This document shows, piece by piece, positions 48,919 to 57,329 of a stretch of 64,000 nucleotides of DNA. The notes under the pieces were generated by a model that worked only from the letters and a program-made list of their open reading frames with translations, searched no databases and had not been told where the DNA came from. Made by a program: the position numbers and the translations under genes. How positions within the stretch are numbered: position 1 is the first letter of the stretch; the number at the start of each line of letters is the position of its first letter. The DNA is from Mesorhizobium sp. M1C.F.Ca.ET.210.01.1.1. Its GTDB lineage: Bacteria; Pseudomonadota; Alphaproteobacteria; Rhizobiales; Rhizobiaceae. The stretch lies in NCBI RefSeq assembly GCF_004791585.1, contig NZ_SRUU01000010.1:124001-188000 (forward strand), read 5' to 3'.

Positions 48919-50046
48919 ATGGCCAAACCTCGACCGAGCGAGGCCGGCGAGACGGCCCTGGATCGCCGTTTCATGGCCGCGGCCATCCGGCTGTCGCGCC
49001 GAAACGCCGGCCGCACCTCGACCAACCCATCCGTCGGCACCATCATCGTGCGCGACGACGGCGCCGGGCCGATGATCGTCGGCACCGGCGTCACCGCCGT
49101 CGGCGGCCGCCCGCACGCCGAGACCGAGGCATTGGCTGAGGCCGGCGAGCTCGCGCGCGGCGCTACGGCTTACGTTACCTTGGAGCCCTGCGCCCATCAT
49201 GGCCGCACGCCGCCTTGCGCCAATGCACTGGTAACTGCCGGCATTGCGCGCGTCGTGGGCGCGGCGAGCGATCCGGATCCGCGTGTCTCCGGCAAGGGCT
49301 ACGCCATCCTGCGCGCCGCCGGCATCGAGGTGGTGGAGAAGGTGCTTGCCGCCGAAGCCGCCGAGCAGATGGCCGGCTATTTGATTCGGTCGTTGAAGAA
49401 GCGCCCGGAAGTAACTCTGAAACTTGCATTTTCGAGCGACGGCAAGATCGGTCGGAAAGGCGCCGGCCAGGTCGCCATCACCGGCGAGATCGCCAGGCGC
49501 GAGGTCTATCTGATGCGCGCGGAGGCGGACGCCATCCTGGTCGGCATCGGCACGGCGCTGGAGGACGACCCGGCGCTGACGGTGCGTCTGCCGGGGCTGG
49601 AGAGCCGCTCGCCGGCGCGCATCATCCTCGATCGCCAGATCCGGTTGCCGGAGACGTCGAAGCTGGTTTCCGGCGTCGATCGCGTGCCCCTCTATGTCGC
49701 GGCTTGTCCGGAGGCCGATGCGCACCGGCGGGCCGCGCTCGAACGCGTGGGCGTGCACTTCATCGGCACGGAAACCTATGAAAGCGAAATAGCCTTGCCG
49801 GAGCTGCTGGAGGACCTCGCGGCCCTTGGCATGGCAAGCGTTTTGGTCGAGGGCGGCGCCAAGGTCGCCAGGGCTTTCCTGGATGAAGACCTGGTCGATC
49901 GCATCGTGTTGTTCCAGGGGCCGGAAGCGATCGGCGAGGACGGCATTGCATCGCCCATCGACGCCAACCATATCCCGCCAGGGTTCCGCAAATTGCGCGA
50001 AATGCGCTTCGGCGAGGATAGCTACGCCGAATGGGTGCGGGCGTGA
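48919..50046 (+). CDS. ribD: Bifunctional riboflavin biosynthesis protein RibD
   Basis: A 375-residue enzyme with deaminase (N-terminal) and reductase (C-terminal) steps of riboflavin synthesis. The zinc site of the deaminase has His66 and Glu68 in PHAETEA and Cys91 and Cys100 in PCAHHGRTPPC. The reductase part begins after about residue 150 (VTLKLAFSSDGKIG) with SVLVEGGAKVARAFL. ATG 48919 is just after nrdR. It is the first gene of a rib set running to ribH. Confidence 0.97.
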   Translation: MAKPRPSEAGETALDRRFMAAAIRLSRRNAGRTSTNPSVGTIIVRDDGAGPMIVGTGVTAVGGRPHAETEALAEAGELARGATAYVTLEPCAHHGRTPPCANALVTAGIARVVGAASDPDPRVSGKGYAILRAAGIEVVEKVLAAEAAEQMAGYLIRSLKKRPEVTLKLAFSSDGKIGRKGAGQVAITGEIARREVYLMRAEADAILVGIGTALEDDPALTVRLPGLESRSPARIILDRQIRLPETSKLVSGVDRVPLYVAACPEADAHRRAALERVGVHFIGTETYESEIALPELLEDLAALGMASVLVEGGAKVARAFLDEDLVDRIVLFQGPEAIGEDGIASPIDANHIPPGFRKLREMRFGEDSYAEWVRA

Positions 50047-50097
50047 TCCCAAAAGTGGGAACCGGCATTTCATGGTCAACTTGAAAGACAGAGTCTG

Positions 50098-50715
50098 ATG
50101 TTTACTGGAATCGTGACCGATGTGGGTACGGTGGCTTCGGTCAAGCCATTGAGCGAAGGCGTCGGCCTGCGCATCGACACCGCCTACGATCCGGAGAGCA
50201 TCGCCATCGGCGCCTCGATCTCCTGCGGCGGCGTCTGCCTGACCGTGACGGCGCTGCCCGAGCGTGGCTCGAACGCGCGCTGGTTCGAGGTCGAAGCCTG
50301 GGAAGAAGCGCTGCGGCTGACCACCGCTTCGAGCTGGCAATCAGGTACAAGGATCAACCTCGAACGGGCGCTGAAGATCGGCGACGAACTCGGCGGTCAC
50401 ATCGTCTCCGGACACGTCGACGGCACGGCTGAGATCGTCGAGCGCAAGGAAGAGGGCGATGCAGTTCGCTTCACGCTTGAAGCGCCGCGGCATCTGGCGA
50501 AGTTCATCGCACCGAAGGGCTCGGTTGCGCTCGACGGCACATCGCTCACCGTCAACAAGGTCGAGGGTACCCGCTTCGACGTGCTCTTGATCCAGCATTC
50601 GCTGAGCGTCACCACCTGGGGCGAGCGCCAGGCCGGTGACCGCGTAAACATCGAGATCGACACCATGGCCCGCTACGCCGCGCGCCTGGCGGAGGCCGCG
50701 AAGGAAGGGCTTTGA
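50098..50715 (+). CDS. ribE: Riboflavin synthase alpha subunit
   Basis: A 205-residue enzyme that dismutates two 6,7-dimethyl-8-ribityllumazine molecules to riboflavin. It has two lumazine-binding repeats. The first starts MFTGIVTDVGTVASV, with ISCGGVCLTVT. The second shows GHIVSGHVDGTAEI and FIAPKGSVALDGTSLTVN. It follows ribD after 51 bases, which include a repeat fragment (CCAAAAGTGGGAACCGG). Confidence 0.96.
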   Translation: MFTGIVTDVGTVASVKPLSEGVGLRIDTAYDPESIAIGASISCGGVCLTVTALPERGSNARWFEVEAWEEALRLTTASSWQSGTRINLERALKIGDELGGHIVSGHVDGTAEIVERKEEGDAVRFTLEAPRHLAKFIAPKGSVALDGTSLTVNKVEGTRFDVLLIQHSLSVTTWGERQAGDRVNIEIDTMARYAARLAEAAKEGL

Positions 50716-50822
50716 TGACAGCTCCTTGGTCCGAATAGACTACGGAACGTCGCAGCCCACCATCTTCCGCTTGCGATCAATCCGGCTTCGGCCTAAGTCA
50801 CCGGCAAGCCCCGGAGACTTTT

Positions 50823-51317
50823 ATGGCAGGCATATCCCAACACGGCAAAGCGTTCATTCGTCCGAAGGCGAAAGCGCATCTGCTCATTGTCGAGGCGCGT
50901 TTCCACGACGATCTTGCCGACGCGCTGCTCGAAGGCGCGACCGGCGCGCTGGACGAAGCCGGCGCCAGCTATGACGTCGTGACTGTTCCCGGCTCGCTGG
51001 AAATCCCGGCGGTCATCACCTTCGCGCTGGACGGCGCCGCCGAAGGTGGCACGCATTATGACGGCTTCGTCGCGCTCGGTACCATCGTCCGTGGCGACAC
51101 CTATCATTTCGACATCGTCGCCAATGAATCGAGCCGCGCGCTGATGGATCTCTCGGTGCAGGAAGCGATCGCGATCGGCAACGGCATCCTGACCACCGAG
51201 AACGACGCGCAGGCTTGGACGCGAGCCCGTCGGACGGAAGGCGACAAGGGCGGTTTCGCCGCGCGCGCGGCGCTGACCATGATCGCGCTCAAAGAGAAAT
51301 TCGGAGCCCAATCGTGA
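50823..51317 (+). CDS. ribH: 6,7-Dimethyl-8-ribityllumazine synthase
   Basis: A 164-residue lumazine synthase that condenses the pyrimidine intermediate with dihydroxybutanone phosphate. The catalytic region is [20 protein letters not shown]; the phosphate-binding pattern [11 protein letters not shown] occurs earlier. The first 20 residues are slightly longer than the family core. CGGAG precedes the ATG. It overlaps nusB by four bases. Confidence 0.96.
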   Translation: MAGISQHGKAFIRPKAKAHLLIVEARFHDDLADALLEGATGALDEAGASYDVVTVPGSLEIPAVITFALDGAAEGGTHYDGFVALGTIVRGDTYHFDIVANESSRALMDLSVQEAIAIGNGILTTENDAQAWTRARRTEGDKGGFAARAALTMIALKEKFGAQS

Positions 51318-51814
51318 GCGAGCCCGCTTCGACCGGCCACCCGAACGTGCGCCATGCCAACAAGCGTGGTGCCGCCCGGCTCGCCGCCGTGCAGGCGCTC
51401 TACCAGATGGATGTGGCCGGCAGCGGTGTCTTCGAGACGACCGCCGAATACGAGACTTTCCGACTCGGCAAGGAAGTCGACGGCGCACTTTATCGCGAGG
51501 CGGATGCCCAATGGTTCCGCGCCATCCTCACAGGTGTCGTCGAGAACCAGAAGACCATCGATCCGGTCATCCGCCAGGCGCTCACCGATGACTGGCCACT
51601 GTCGCGGCTGGATTCGACCCTCCGCGCCATCCTGCGCGCCGGCGTCTATGAACTGATGAAGCGCGAGGACGTGCCGGTGGCCGTCATCGTGTCGGAATAT
51701 GTCGACATCGCCAAAGCCTTCTACGAGGAGGACGAGCCGAAGCTGGTCAACGCCGTGCTCGATCGCGTGTCGCGCCGGGTGCGCGGCGAAGGTCGCGGCA
51801 AGGACGCGTCGTGA
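51314..51814 (+). CDS. nusB: Transcription antitermination protein NusB
   Basis: A 166-residue protein binding boxA RNA with NusE (S10) in rRNA antitermination. The NusB fold shows [15 protein letters not shown], then [38 protein letters not shown] 51314 lies in the ribH stop. The C terminus is basic ([11 protein letters not shown]). The GTGA overlap at its end starts the next gene. Confidence 0.96.
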   Translation: MSEPASTGHPNVRHANKRGAARLAAVQALYQMDVAGSGVFETTAEYETFRLGKEVDGALYREADAQWFRAILTGVVENQKTIDPVIRQALTDDWPLSRLDSTLRAILRAGVYELMKREDVPVAVIVSEYVDIAKAFYEEDEPKLVNAVLDRVSRRVRGEGRGKDAS

Positions 51815-53031
51815 CCGCTGCGGCAGTCGTCGCTGGCGCCGGCAGGGAAGCGCGCCGCACGGCGGTGCTCCTCGCGGCCGCCCAGGCGATCGTCGGCTCG
51901 GCTGCGCCGATCGCCATTTCGCTCGGCGCGCTTGCCGGACAGTATCTGCTCGGTCCTGACAAATCGCTGGCGACGGCGCCGGTCACCGGCTTCAACCTCG
52001 GCGTGGCGCTCGGCGCCTTGCCGGCCGCCGCCATCATCCGCCAGCTTGGCCATCGCGGCGGCTTCATGACCGGCACCGTCATCACCGCGCTCGGCGGCCT
52101 GATCGCAACGCTGGCGCTCTTTCAGGCGAGCTTCTGGCTGTTCGCTTTCGGCCTCTGCGTGATCGGCGTCGGCGGGGCCTTCGTCCAGCAGTTCCGCTTC
52201 GCCGCGGCCGACAACGCGCCGCCGGAGTTCAAGGCGCGCGCCATTTCCTTCGTGCTGGCGGGCGGCATCGTCACCGCCATCCTCGGGCCCCAGATCGTCA
52301 TCTACACCCGCGAGCTTCTGGCGCCGGTGATGTTTGCCGGATCCTTCGCCTCCATCCTCGTGCTCGCCGCGGTCGGCGCCGTCATCCTTTCCTTCCTGCA
52401 TATGTCCAGGCGGGCAGGCAGCGCCACCCAAGCCGTCGCAGCCGATGCGCGTCCGTTGGTCGAGATCGTTACCCAGCCGCGCTTCGTCGCCGCGTTGTTC
52501 TGCGCCGTCGGCAGCTACGCGCTGATGAGCTTCGTCATGACCGGCGCGCCGCTGGCCATGGTCGGCTGCGGGCTCTCGACCGATGATGCCACGCTCGGCA
52601 TTTCCTGGCACGTCATGGCGATGTTCGGACCGAGCTTCTTCACCGGTTCGCTTATCCATCGTTTCGGCGCTGAGCGCATCATGGCTGTCGGGCTCGTCCT
52701 GCTCATCGGCTGCGCCAGCGTGGCGCTTTCGGGCCTCGCGCTATGGCAGTTCTGGACGGCGCTGATCCTGCTCGGCCTCGGCTGGAATTTCAGCTTCATC
52801 GGCGCCACCGCCATGGTCGCCGCCAGCTACCGGCCGTCCGAAAAAGGCAAGGTGCAGGGTTTCCACGACTTCGTCCTGTTCGGCTCCGTCGCCTTTGCCT
52901 CGCTTATGTCGGGCGCGGTCTACAATGCCTGGGGCTGGACCATGCTGAACTGGGTCGTGTTCCCGGTCGTTGCGCTCTGCTTCCTGGCGCTCGGCGCCTT
53001 GAAGCTGCCGGGCTTGCGCAGAGCCAGCTGA
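51811..53031 (+). CDS. MFS transporter coupled to nusB
   Basis: A 406-residue, 12-TMS major facilitator. It shows [20 protein letters not shown] early, [20 protein letters not shown] (motif A-like) in the N half, and [20 protein letters not shown] in the loop before TM11. GTG 51811 overlaps the nusB stop by four bases, so it is translated with the rib-nusB operon. Its substrate is unknown; with riboflavin genes upstream, flavin or precursor export is possible, but this rests on position only. Confidence 0.85.
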   Translation: MTAAAVVAGAGREARRTAVLLAAAQAIVGSAAPIAISLGALAGQYLLGPDKSLATAPVTGFNLGVALGALPAAAIIRQLGHRGGFMTGTVITALGGLIATLALFQASFWLFAFGLCVIGVGGAFVQQFRFAAADNAPPEFKARAISFVLAGGIVTAILGPQIVIYTRELLAPVMFAGSFASILVLAAVGAVILSFLHMSRRAGSATQAVAADARPLVEIVTQPRFVAALFCAVGSYALMSFVMTGAPLAMVGCGLSTDDATLGISWHVMAMFGPSFFTGSLIHRFGAERIMAVGLVLLIGCASVALSGLALWQFWTALILLGLGWNFSFIGATAMVAASYRPSEKGKVQGFHDFVLFGSVAFASLMSGAVYNAWGWTMLNWVVFPVVALCFLALGALKLPGLRRAS

Positions 53032-53190
53032 CATTACGCTGTCGGCACTTGGCCCGGCGCGCCATTCGCGGCGGGAATAAAATTATTGCGTGCATCCCCT
53101 TTGTTATGAAACCGTGTACGCCGACGGCGCGTTGAAGCCATGCTCTTATGCCGCCACCGAATTCTCGGCTCATAGCAAAAGGACTTCACA

Positions 53191-53970
53191 ATGTTTTCAA
53201 TCGGAAAGCTCGCCGTAGCGGCGATCGCGCTTGGCCTTGCCGCAGCCTCCGCGAATGCGCAGGTCGTTGTCTCCTCCAAGATCGACACCGAGGGCGGCGT
53301 GCTCGGCAACATCATCCAGCTGGTCCTGAACGCCAACAACATCTGGAAGGATGCCGCCAAGGCCTACGAGACCGCCAAGAAGCTCGACTATGATGCCAAC
53401 AAGATCGTCTGGCTTTCGCCGTCACCGGCCAACAACACCTGGGCGATCGCGCTGCGCAAGGAAGTGGCCGACGAGAACAAGCTCGTCACCCTGTCGGACT
53501 TCGGCAAGTACGTCTCGGGCGGCGGCAAGGTGGTGCTTGCCGCGTCGGCCGAGTTCGTCAATTCGGCGGCGGCGCTCCCGGCCTTCCAGACCACGTACCG
53601 CTTCGCGCTGGAGCCGGACCAGTTGATCACGCTTTCCGGCGGCGACACCGCCGCGACCATCGCCGCCGCCGCCAACCAGACCAACGGCGCCAACGCCGCG
53701 ATGGTCTACGGCACCGACGGCGGCATCCAGCCCTCCGGCCTCGTCGTGCTCGAGGACGACAAGGCCGTGCAGCCAGTCTATCAGCCGGCGCCGATCATCC
53801 GCGAGCAGGTGCTAAAGGCGCATCCGGAGATCGAGACGCTGCTGAAGCCGGTCTTCGCCAAGCTCGACCTGGTCACGCTGCAGCAGCTCAACGGCCGTGT
53901 CCAACTCGGTGGCGAGCCTGCGAAAGCCGTCGCGGAGGACTTTTTGAAAAAGGACGGGTTTTTGAAGTAG
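53191..53970 (+). CDS. osmF: Osmoprotectant ABC transporter substrate-binding protein, internally shortened
   Basis: A 259-residue exported binding protein of the OsmF/YehZ family, with signal peptide cleaved after ANA at about residue 23. The start VVSSKIDTEGGVLGNIIQLVL and the parts from WKDAAKAYETAKKL onward match the family well, including KIVWLSPSPANNTW, GGGKVVLAASAEFVN and AAMVYGTDGG. But between LNANNI and WKDAAK about 43 residues normally present are missing, in frame. That lost part carries the TPVVR and IYPEYTGN ligand segment. Family length is about 300. It may bind poorly or not at all. AAAAGGACTTCACA precedes the ATG. It opens the yehYXW operon. Confidence 0.85.
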   Translation: MFSIGKLAVAAIALGLAAASANAQVVVSSKIDTEGGVLGNIIQLVLNANNIWKDAAKAYETAKKLDYDANKIVWLSPSPANNTWAIALRKEVADENKLVTLSDFGKYVSGGGKVVLAASAEFVNSAAALPAFQTTYRFALEPDQLITLSGGDTAATIAAAANQTNGANAAMVYGTDGGIQPSGLVVLEDDKAVQPVYQPAPIIREQVLKAHPEIETLLKPVFAKLDLVTLQQLNGRVQLGGEPAKAVAEDFLKKDGFLK

Positions 53971-54007
53971 CCGCGAGCGCGTCGAAAAAGACGTGACGCC
54001 GGTGCGA

Positions 54008-54168
54008 GGCGCCCCCCTCTGTCCTGCCGGACATCTTCCCCACCAGGAGGGAGATTGGCAGCGTCATCGCCGGCGCTGTTCTTACCGCGATGGGGATTGG
54101 CGAAAGCCAGCGCGGCATCTGATCTCCCCCCAAGTGGGGGAGATGTCCGGCAGGACAGAGGGGGGCGC
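54008..54168. repeat. RIME-like inverted repeat between osmF and yehY
   Basis: Two perfect 28-bp inverted arms (54009-54036 and 54141-54168), starting GCGCCCCCCTCTGTCCTGCC, enclose about 100 bases. The arms also nearly pair in the next few bases. Such high-GC palindromes are typical of rhizobial intergenic mosaic elements. As RNA it would form a large hairpin in the middle of the osmF operon. Confidence 0.8.
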
Positions 54169-54222
54169 GAAGGAACGAGGCCTTCCTAATCCTGTCCCTC
54201 CAAATCGCCGCGCGGCCACCCG

Positions 54223-55386
54223 ATGACCCTGCGCTTCGACAAGCTCGGCGTGGTCATTGCTGCGATCGTGGCCTATGCCGCGTTCCTCGCCCCGTTCGCC
54301 ACCTTCCGCGCCAACCGTATCGTGCCCGGACAGGCGCGCCCGATCCTCGATGCGCTGCCGCCGGCGCTTGGCATGTTGCTGCTCGCTATCGTCGTTGTTG
54401 GCGCCATCATTGCCTTGCTGCGGTCGCCGCTCATCCCCAGGCTTGCCGCCAGCGTTATCGCGCTCGCGGCTCTTGCCATGTTGATCGGCACATCGGGAAG
54501 TTTCCTGACCCCCGCCGGCAACACTTTCGCGCGCGTTGCTCCCGCTTCCGGCTTTTGGCTGCTGATCTTTGCTTTTACGCTGCTTCTGGCCGATGTGCTG
54601 ACCCGGCTGGAGCTCGCACCATGGGCGCGCGTCGGCGTCCTTGCCGTTGCCGCGCTCGCCGTCGGCGCGCTGCTCGTGTCGGGGAGTTGGGACAGTCTCT
54701 CCATCCTCAAGGAGTACGCCAGCCGCGCCGACAGTTTCTGGGCCGAGGGCTCCAAGCACATCACATTGGCGCTGGGCTCGCTGGCGGCTGCGGTGGTGGT
54801 TGGCCTGCCGCTCGGCATCCTCTGTCATCGCGTCGACAAGCTGCGGGCAGGGGTTCTGAACGTGCTCAACATCATCCAGACCATTCCCTCGATCGCGCTC
54901 TTCGGCCTGCTCATCGCGCCGCTCGGCTGGCTTGCCGTGCATGTGCCGGGCGCGGCGGCGATCGGCATCAGGGGCATCGGCACCGCGCCGGCCTTCGTCG
55001 CGCTGTTTCTCTATTCGCTGCTGCCGGTGGTGGCCAACACCGTTGTCGGTCTCGCCGGCGTGCCGCGCGCCGCCAACGACGCCGCCCGCGGCATGGGAAT
55101 GACCGACCGCCAGCGCCTGTTCGATGTCGAGTTCCCGCTCGCTTTCCCCGTGATCCTCACCGGCATCCGTATCGTGCTGGTGCAGAATATCGGGCTTGCC
55201 ACCATCGCGGCGCTGATCGGTGGCGGCGGCTTCGGCGTCTTCGTCTTCCAGGGCGTCGGCCAGACGGCGATGGACCTTGTGCTGCTCGGCGCCCTGCCTA
55301 CGGTGGCGCTCGCCTTTGCCGCCGCGATCATCCTCGACGCTGTCATCGAAATGACCTCCACCAAGCGCAGGGCGGACCCCGCATGA
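54223..55386 (+). CDS. yehY: Osmoprotectant ABC transporter permease (YehY-like)
   Basis: A 387-residue permease. The N-terminal third has four to five extra helices, the YehY-specific region, and the binding-protein-dependent transport domain follows from about residue 175. The EAA-type loop reads LAGVPRAANDAARGMGMTDR. Related permeases pair with YehW and ATPase YehX. The stop overlaps the yehX start (ATGA). ATG 54223 is the start, about 250 bases after osmF. Confidence 0.92.
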   Translation: MTLRFDKLGVVIAAIVAYAAFLAPFATFRANRIVPGQARPILDALPPALGMLLLAIVVVGAIIALLRSPLIPRLAASVIALAALAMLIGTSGSFLTPAGNTFARVAPASGFWLLIFAFTLLLADVLTRLELAPWARVGVLAVAALAVGALLVSGSWDSLSILKEYASRADSFWAEGSKHITLALGSLAAAVVVGLPLGILCHRVDKLRAGVLNVLNIIQTIPSIALFGLLIAPLGWLAVHVPGAAAIGIRGIGTAPAFVALFLYSLLPVVANTVVGLAGVPRAANDAARGMGMTDRQRLFDVEFPLAFPVILTGIRIVLVQNIGLATIAALIGGGGFGVFVFQGVGQTAMDLVLLGALPTVALAFAAAIILDAVIEMTSTKRRADPA

Positions 55387-56318
55387 TCGAGATCGAAGGC
55401 ATCACCAAGCGCTATGACGCGACGACGGTGGTCGACAATGTGTCGATGGCCATCGAGCCGCGCACCATTGCCGTGATCGTCGGCACCTCAGGCTCCGGCA
55501 AGACGACGCTGCTCAGGATGATCAACCGCCTCGTCGAGGCGACCGCCGGCGTGATCAAGCTCGACGGCGTCGACAACCGCTCCGTGCCGGACTACCAGCT
55601 GCGCCGCAGCATCGGTTACGCCATCCAGGGCCATGGCCTGTTTCCGCATCGCACGGTTGCGCAGAACATCGCCACCGTGCCGCTGCTGCTCGGTTGGGAC
55701 AGGGACCGCATCAAGGCACGCGTCGAAGAATTGATGACGCTCTACCAGCTCGACCCGCAGGCCTATGGCCCGCGCTATCCGCACGAGCTTTCCGGCGGCC
55801 AGCAGCAGCGCGTCGGCGTCGCCCGCGCTTTGGCCGCTGAGCCCAATGTGCTGCTGATGGACGAGCCCTTCGGCGCGCTCGACCCGATCATCCGCACCAA
55901 GGCGCAGGAGGACCTGCTGGCGATCCAGAAGCGTTTCGGCACCACCATCATCCTCGTCACCCACGACATGGAGGAGGCGGTGCATATGGGCGACAAGATC
56001 GCGGTCATGGATGCCGGCAAGCTTGTGCAGTACGCGAAGCCCGCCGAGATCCTGGCGAGGCCGGCGAACGGCTTCGTCGAGACCCTGGTCGGTTCCAGCG
56101 AGCGGCCGTTCCGGCTCTTGTCGCTTGGCCGCGTGCGCGATGCCGTGGAGGCAGGCGGCGCCGAAGGCGAGGCGATCCCTGGCGATGCCAGCCAGCGCGA
56201 CGCGCTGGCTGAGCTTCTGTGGTCGGGCCGCCTGGCGCTGCCGGTGAGGGGCGCCGACGGCAAGCTCATCGGCCGCGTCACCGTGGAAGAACTGGTGAAG
56301 CGCGCGAGGCCGGCATGA
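55383..56318 (+). CDS. yehX: Osmoprotectant ABC transporter ATP-binding protein (YehX-like)
   Basis: A 311-residue ATPase. Walker A is VGTSGSGKTTLL at residues 34-45, the Q loop is GYAIQGHGLFPHRT, the ABC signature ELSGGQQQRVGVA lies near residue 137, and Walker B is LLMDEPFGALDP. H-loop: VTHDMEEA. The C-terminal part beyond residue 245 resembles the CBS-like regulatory tail of glycine-betaine ATPases, but is short. It overlaps both neighbours by four bases. Confidence 0.95.
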   Translation: MIEIEGITKRYDATTVVDNVSMAIEPRTIAVIVGTSGSGKTTLLRMINRLVEATAGVIKLDGVDNRSVPDYQLRRSIGYAIQGHGLFPHRTVAQNIATVPLLLGWDRDRIKARVEELMTLYQLDPQAYGPRYPHELSGGQQQRVGVARALAAEPNVLLMDEPFGALDPIIRTKAQEDLLAIQKRFGTTIILVTHDMEEAVHMGDKIAVMDAGKLVQYAKPAEILARPANGFVETLVGSSERPFRLLSLGRVRDAVEAGGAEGEAIPGDASQRDALAELLWSGRLALPVRGADGKLIGRVTVEELVKRARPA

Positions 56319-57064
56319 AGGCGTGGCTGCCCGCGCTGTTGAGGCTGGCTCTTCTGGTGCTGCTGGTGGTCTTTATCGCCAGCCCGGCCTTGTTCGAGCC
56401 CCTGCTCAAGCCGCTGACCGAAAATGGCGCGCCGGCAATCTACAACCAGGGCAGCCTGTTGACGCTGACATTGCTGCATTTGAGGACGGTGCTCATCGCC
56501 ACGGTGGCCGCGACAATCGTTGCCGTCGCGCTCGCCATCCTGGTCACCCGGCCCGCCGGCGCCGAGTTCCTGCCGCTGTCGCGCAGCCTGGTCAATATCG
56601 GCCAGACCTTCCCGCCGGTCGCGGTGCTGGCGCTCGCCGTGCCGGCGGTCGGCTTCGGCGAGAAGCCGACGCTGATCGCGCTTTTCCTCTACGGGCTGCT
56701 GCCGATCTTCGAGAACGCGCTGACCGCGCTCACCACGCTGCCCGGCAATGTCATGGAAGCGGCGCGCGGCGCCGGCATGACCGGCTGGCAAAGGCTCGTG
56801 AAGGTCGAGCTGCCGCTGAGTGCTCCGGTGATCCTCGGCGGTATCCGGCTTTCCGTGGTCATCAGCCTCGCCACCGCCACCATCGGTTCGACCGTGGCGG
56901 CCAAGACGCTGGGCGAGGTGATCATCGCCGGCCTGATATCGAACAACCTGGCCTTCGTCCTGCAGGGCGGCCTGATCGTTGCGGCGCTCGCGGTGCTGAT
57001 CTATGACGGCCTGTCGGCTATAGAGCGCTACGCCGCGCGGCGCATGGGCAGGGAGATGCAGTAG
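56315..57064 (+). CDS. yehW: Osmoprotectant ABC transporter permease (YehW-like)
   Basis: A 249-residue permease with six or so helices and the EAA motif region LPGNVMEAARGAGMTGWQR. It lacks the N-terminal extension of YehY, as expected for YehW. ATG 56315 overlaps the ATPase stop. It completes the osmF-yehY-yehX-yehW set, which imports glycine betaine or related solutes. Confidence 0.93.
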   Translation: MKAWLPALLRLALLVLLVVFIASPALFEPLLKPLTENGAPAIYNQGSLLTLTLLHLRTVLIATVAATIVAVALAILVTRPAGAEFLPLSRSLVNIGQTFPPVAVLALAVPAVGFGEKPTLIALFLYGLLPIFENALTALTTLPGNVMEAARGAGMTGWQRLVKVELPLSAPVILGGIRLSVVISLATATIGSTVAAKTLGEVIIAGLISNNLAFVLQGGLIVAALAVLIYDGLSAIERYAARRMGREMQ

Positions 57065-57329
57065 CTGTCGGCGACCGGCCGCAATCCCAGACAGGCCTGA
57101 TTCCCATACGTCATTTCAATCGATCTAAACGCTCGGCCACGCCTGCCGATGAATCGCCGTCCTCGTCTTTTGGGCGAAAGCCGGGCAAAAACCGAACAAT
57201 ATCTTGACGTTCCAGGCCCTGTTTCGCATACACCGCAGCCAAGGGGTGGATTCCGCGCACGGCATTCATCCCCGTTCCAACGGCCCAGGGAGGGGTTCTT
57301 TTGGGCCATCAATCGAGGAAAATCCGGCA

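Noticed and set aside
57204..57329. Extended N terminus for the pyrophosphatase
   Set aside because: The added 42 residues are hydrophilic and unlike the family, and GAGGAAAA precedes ATG 57330.
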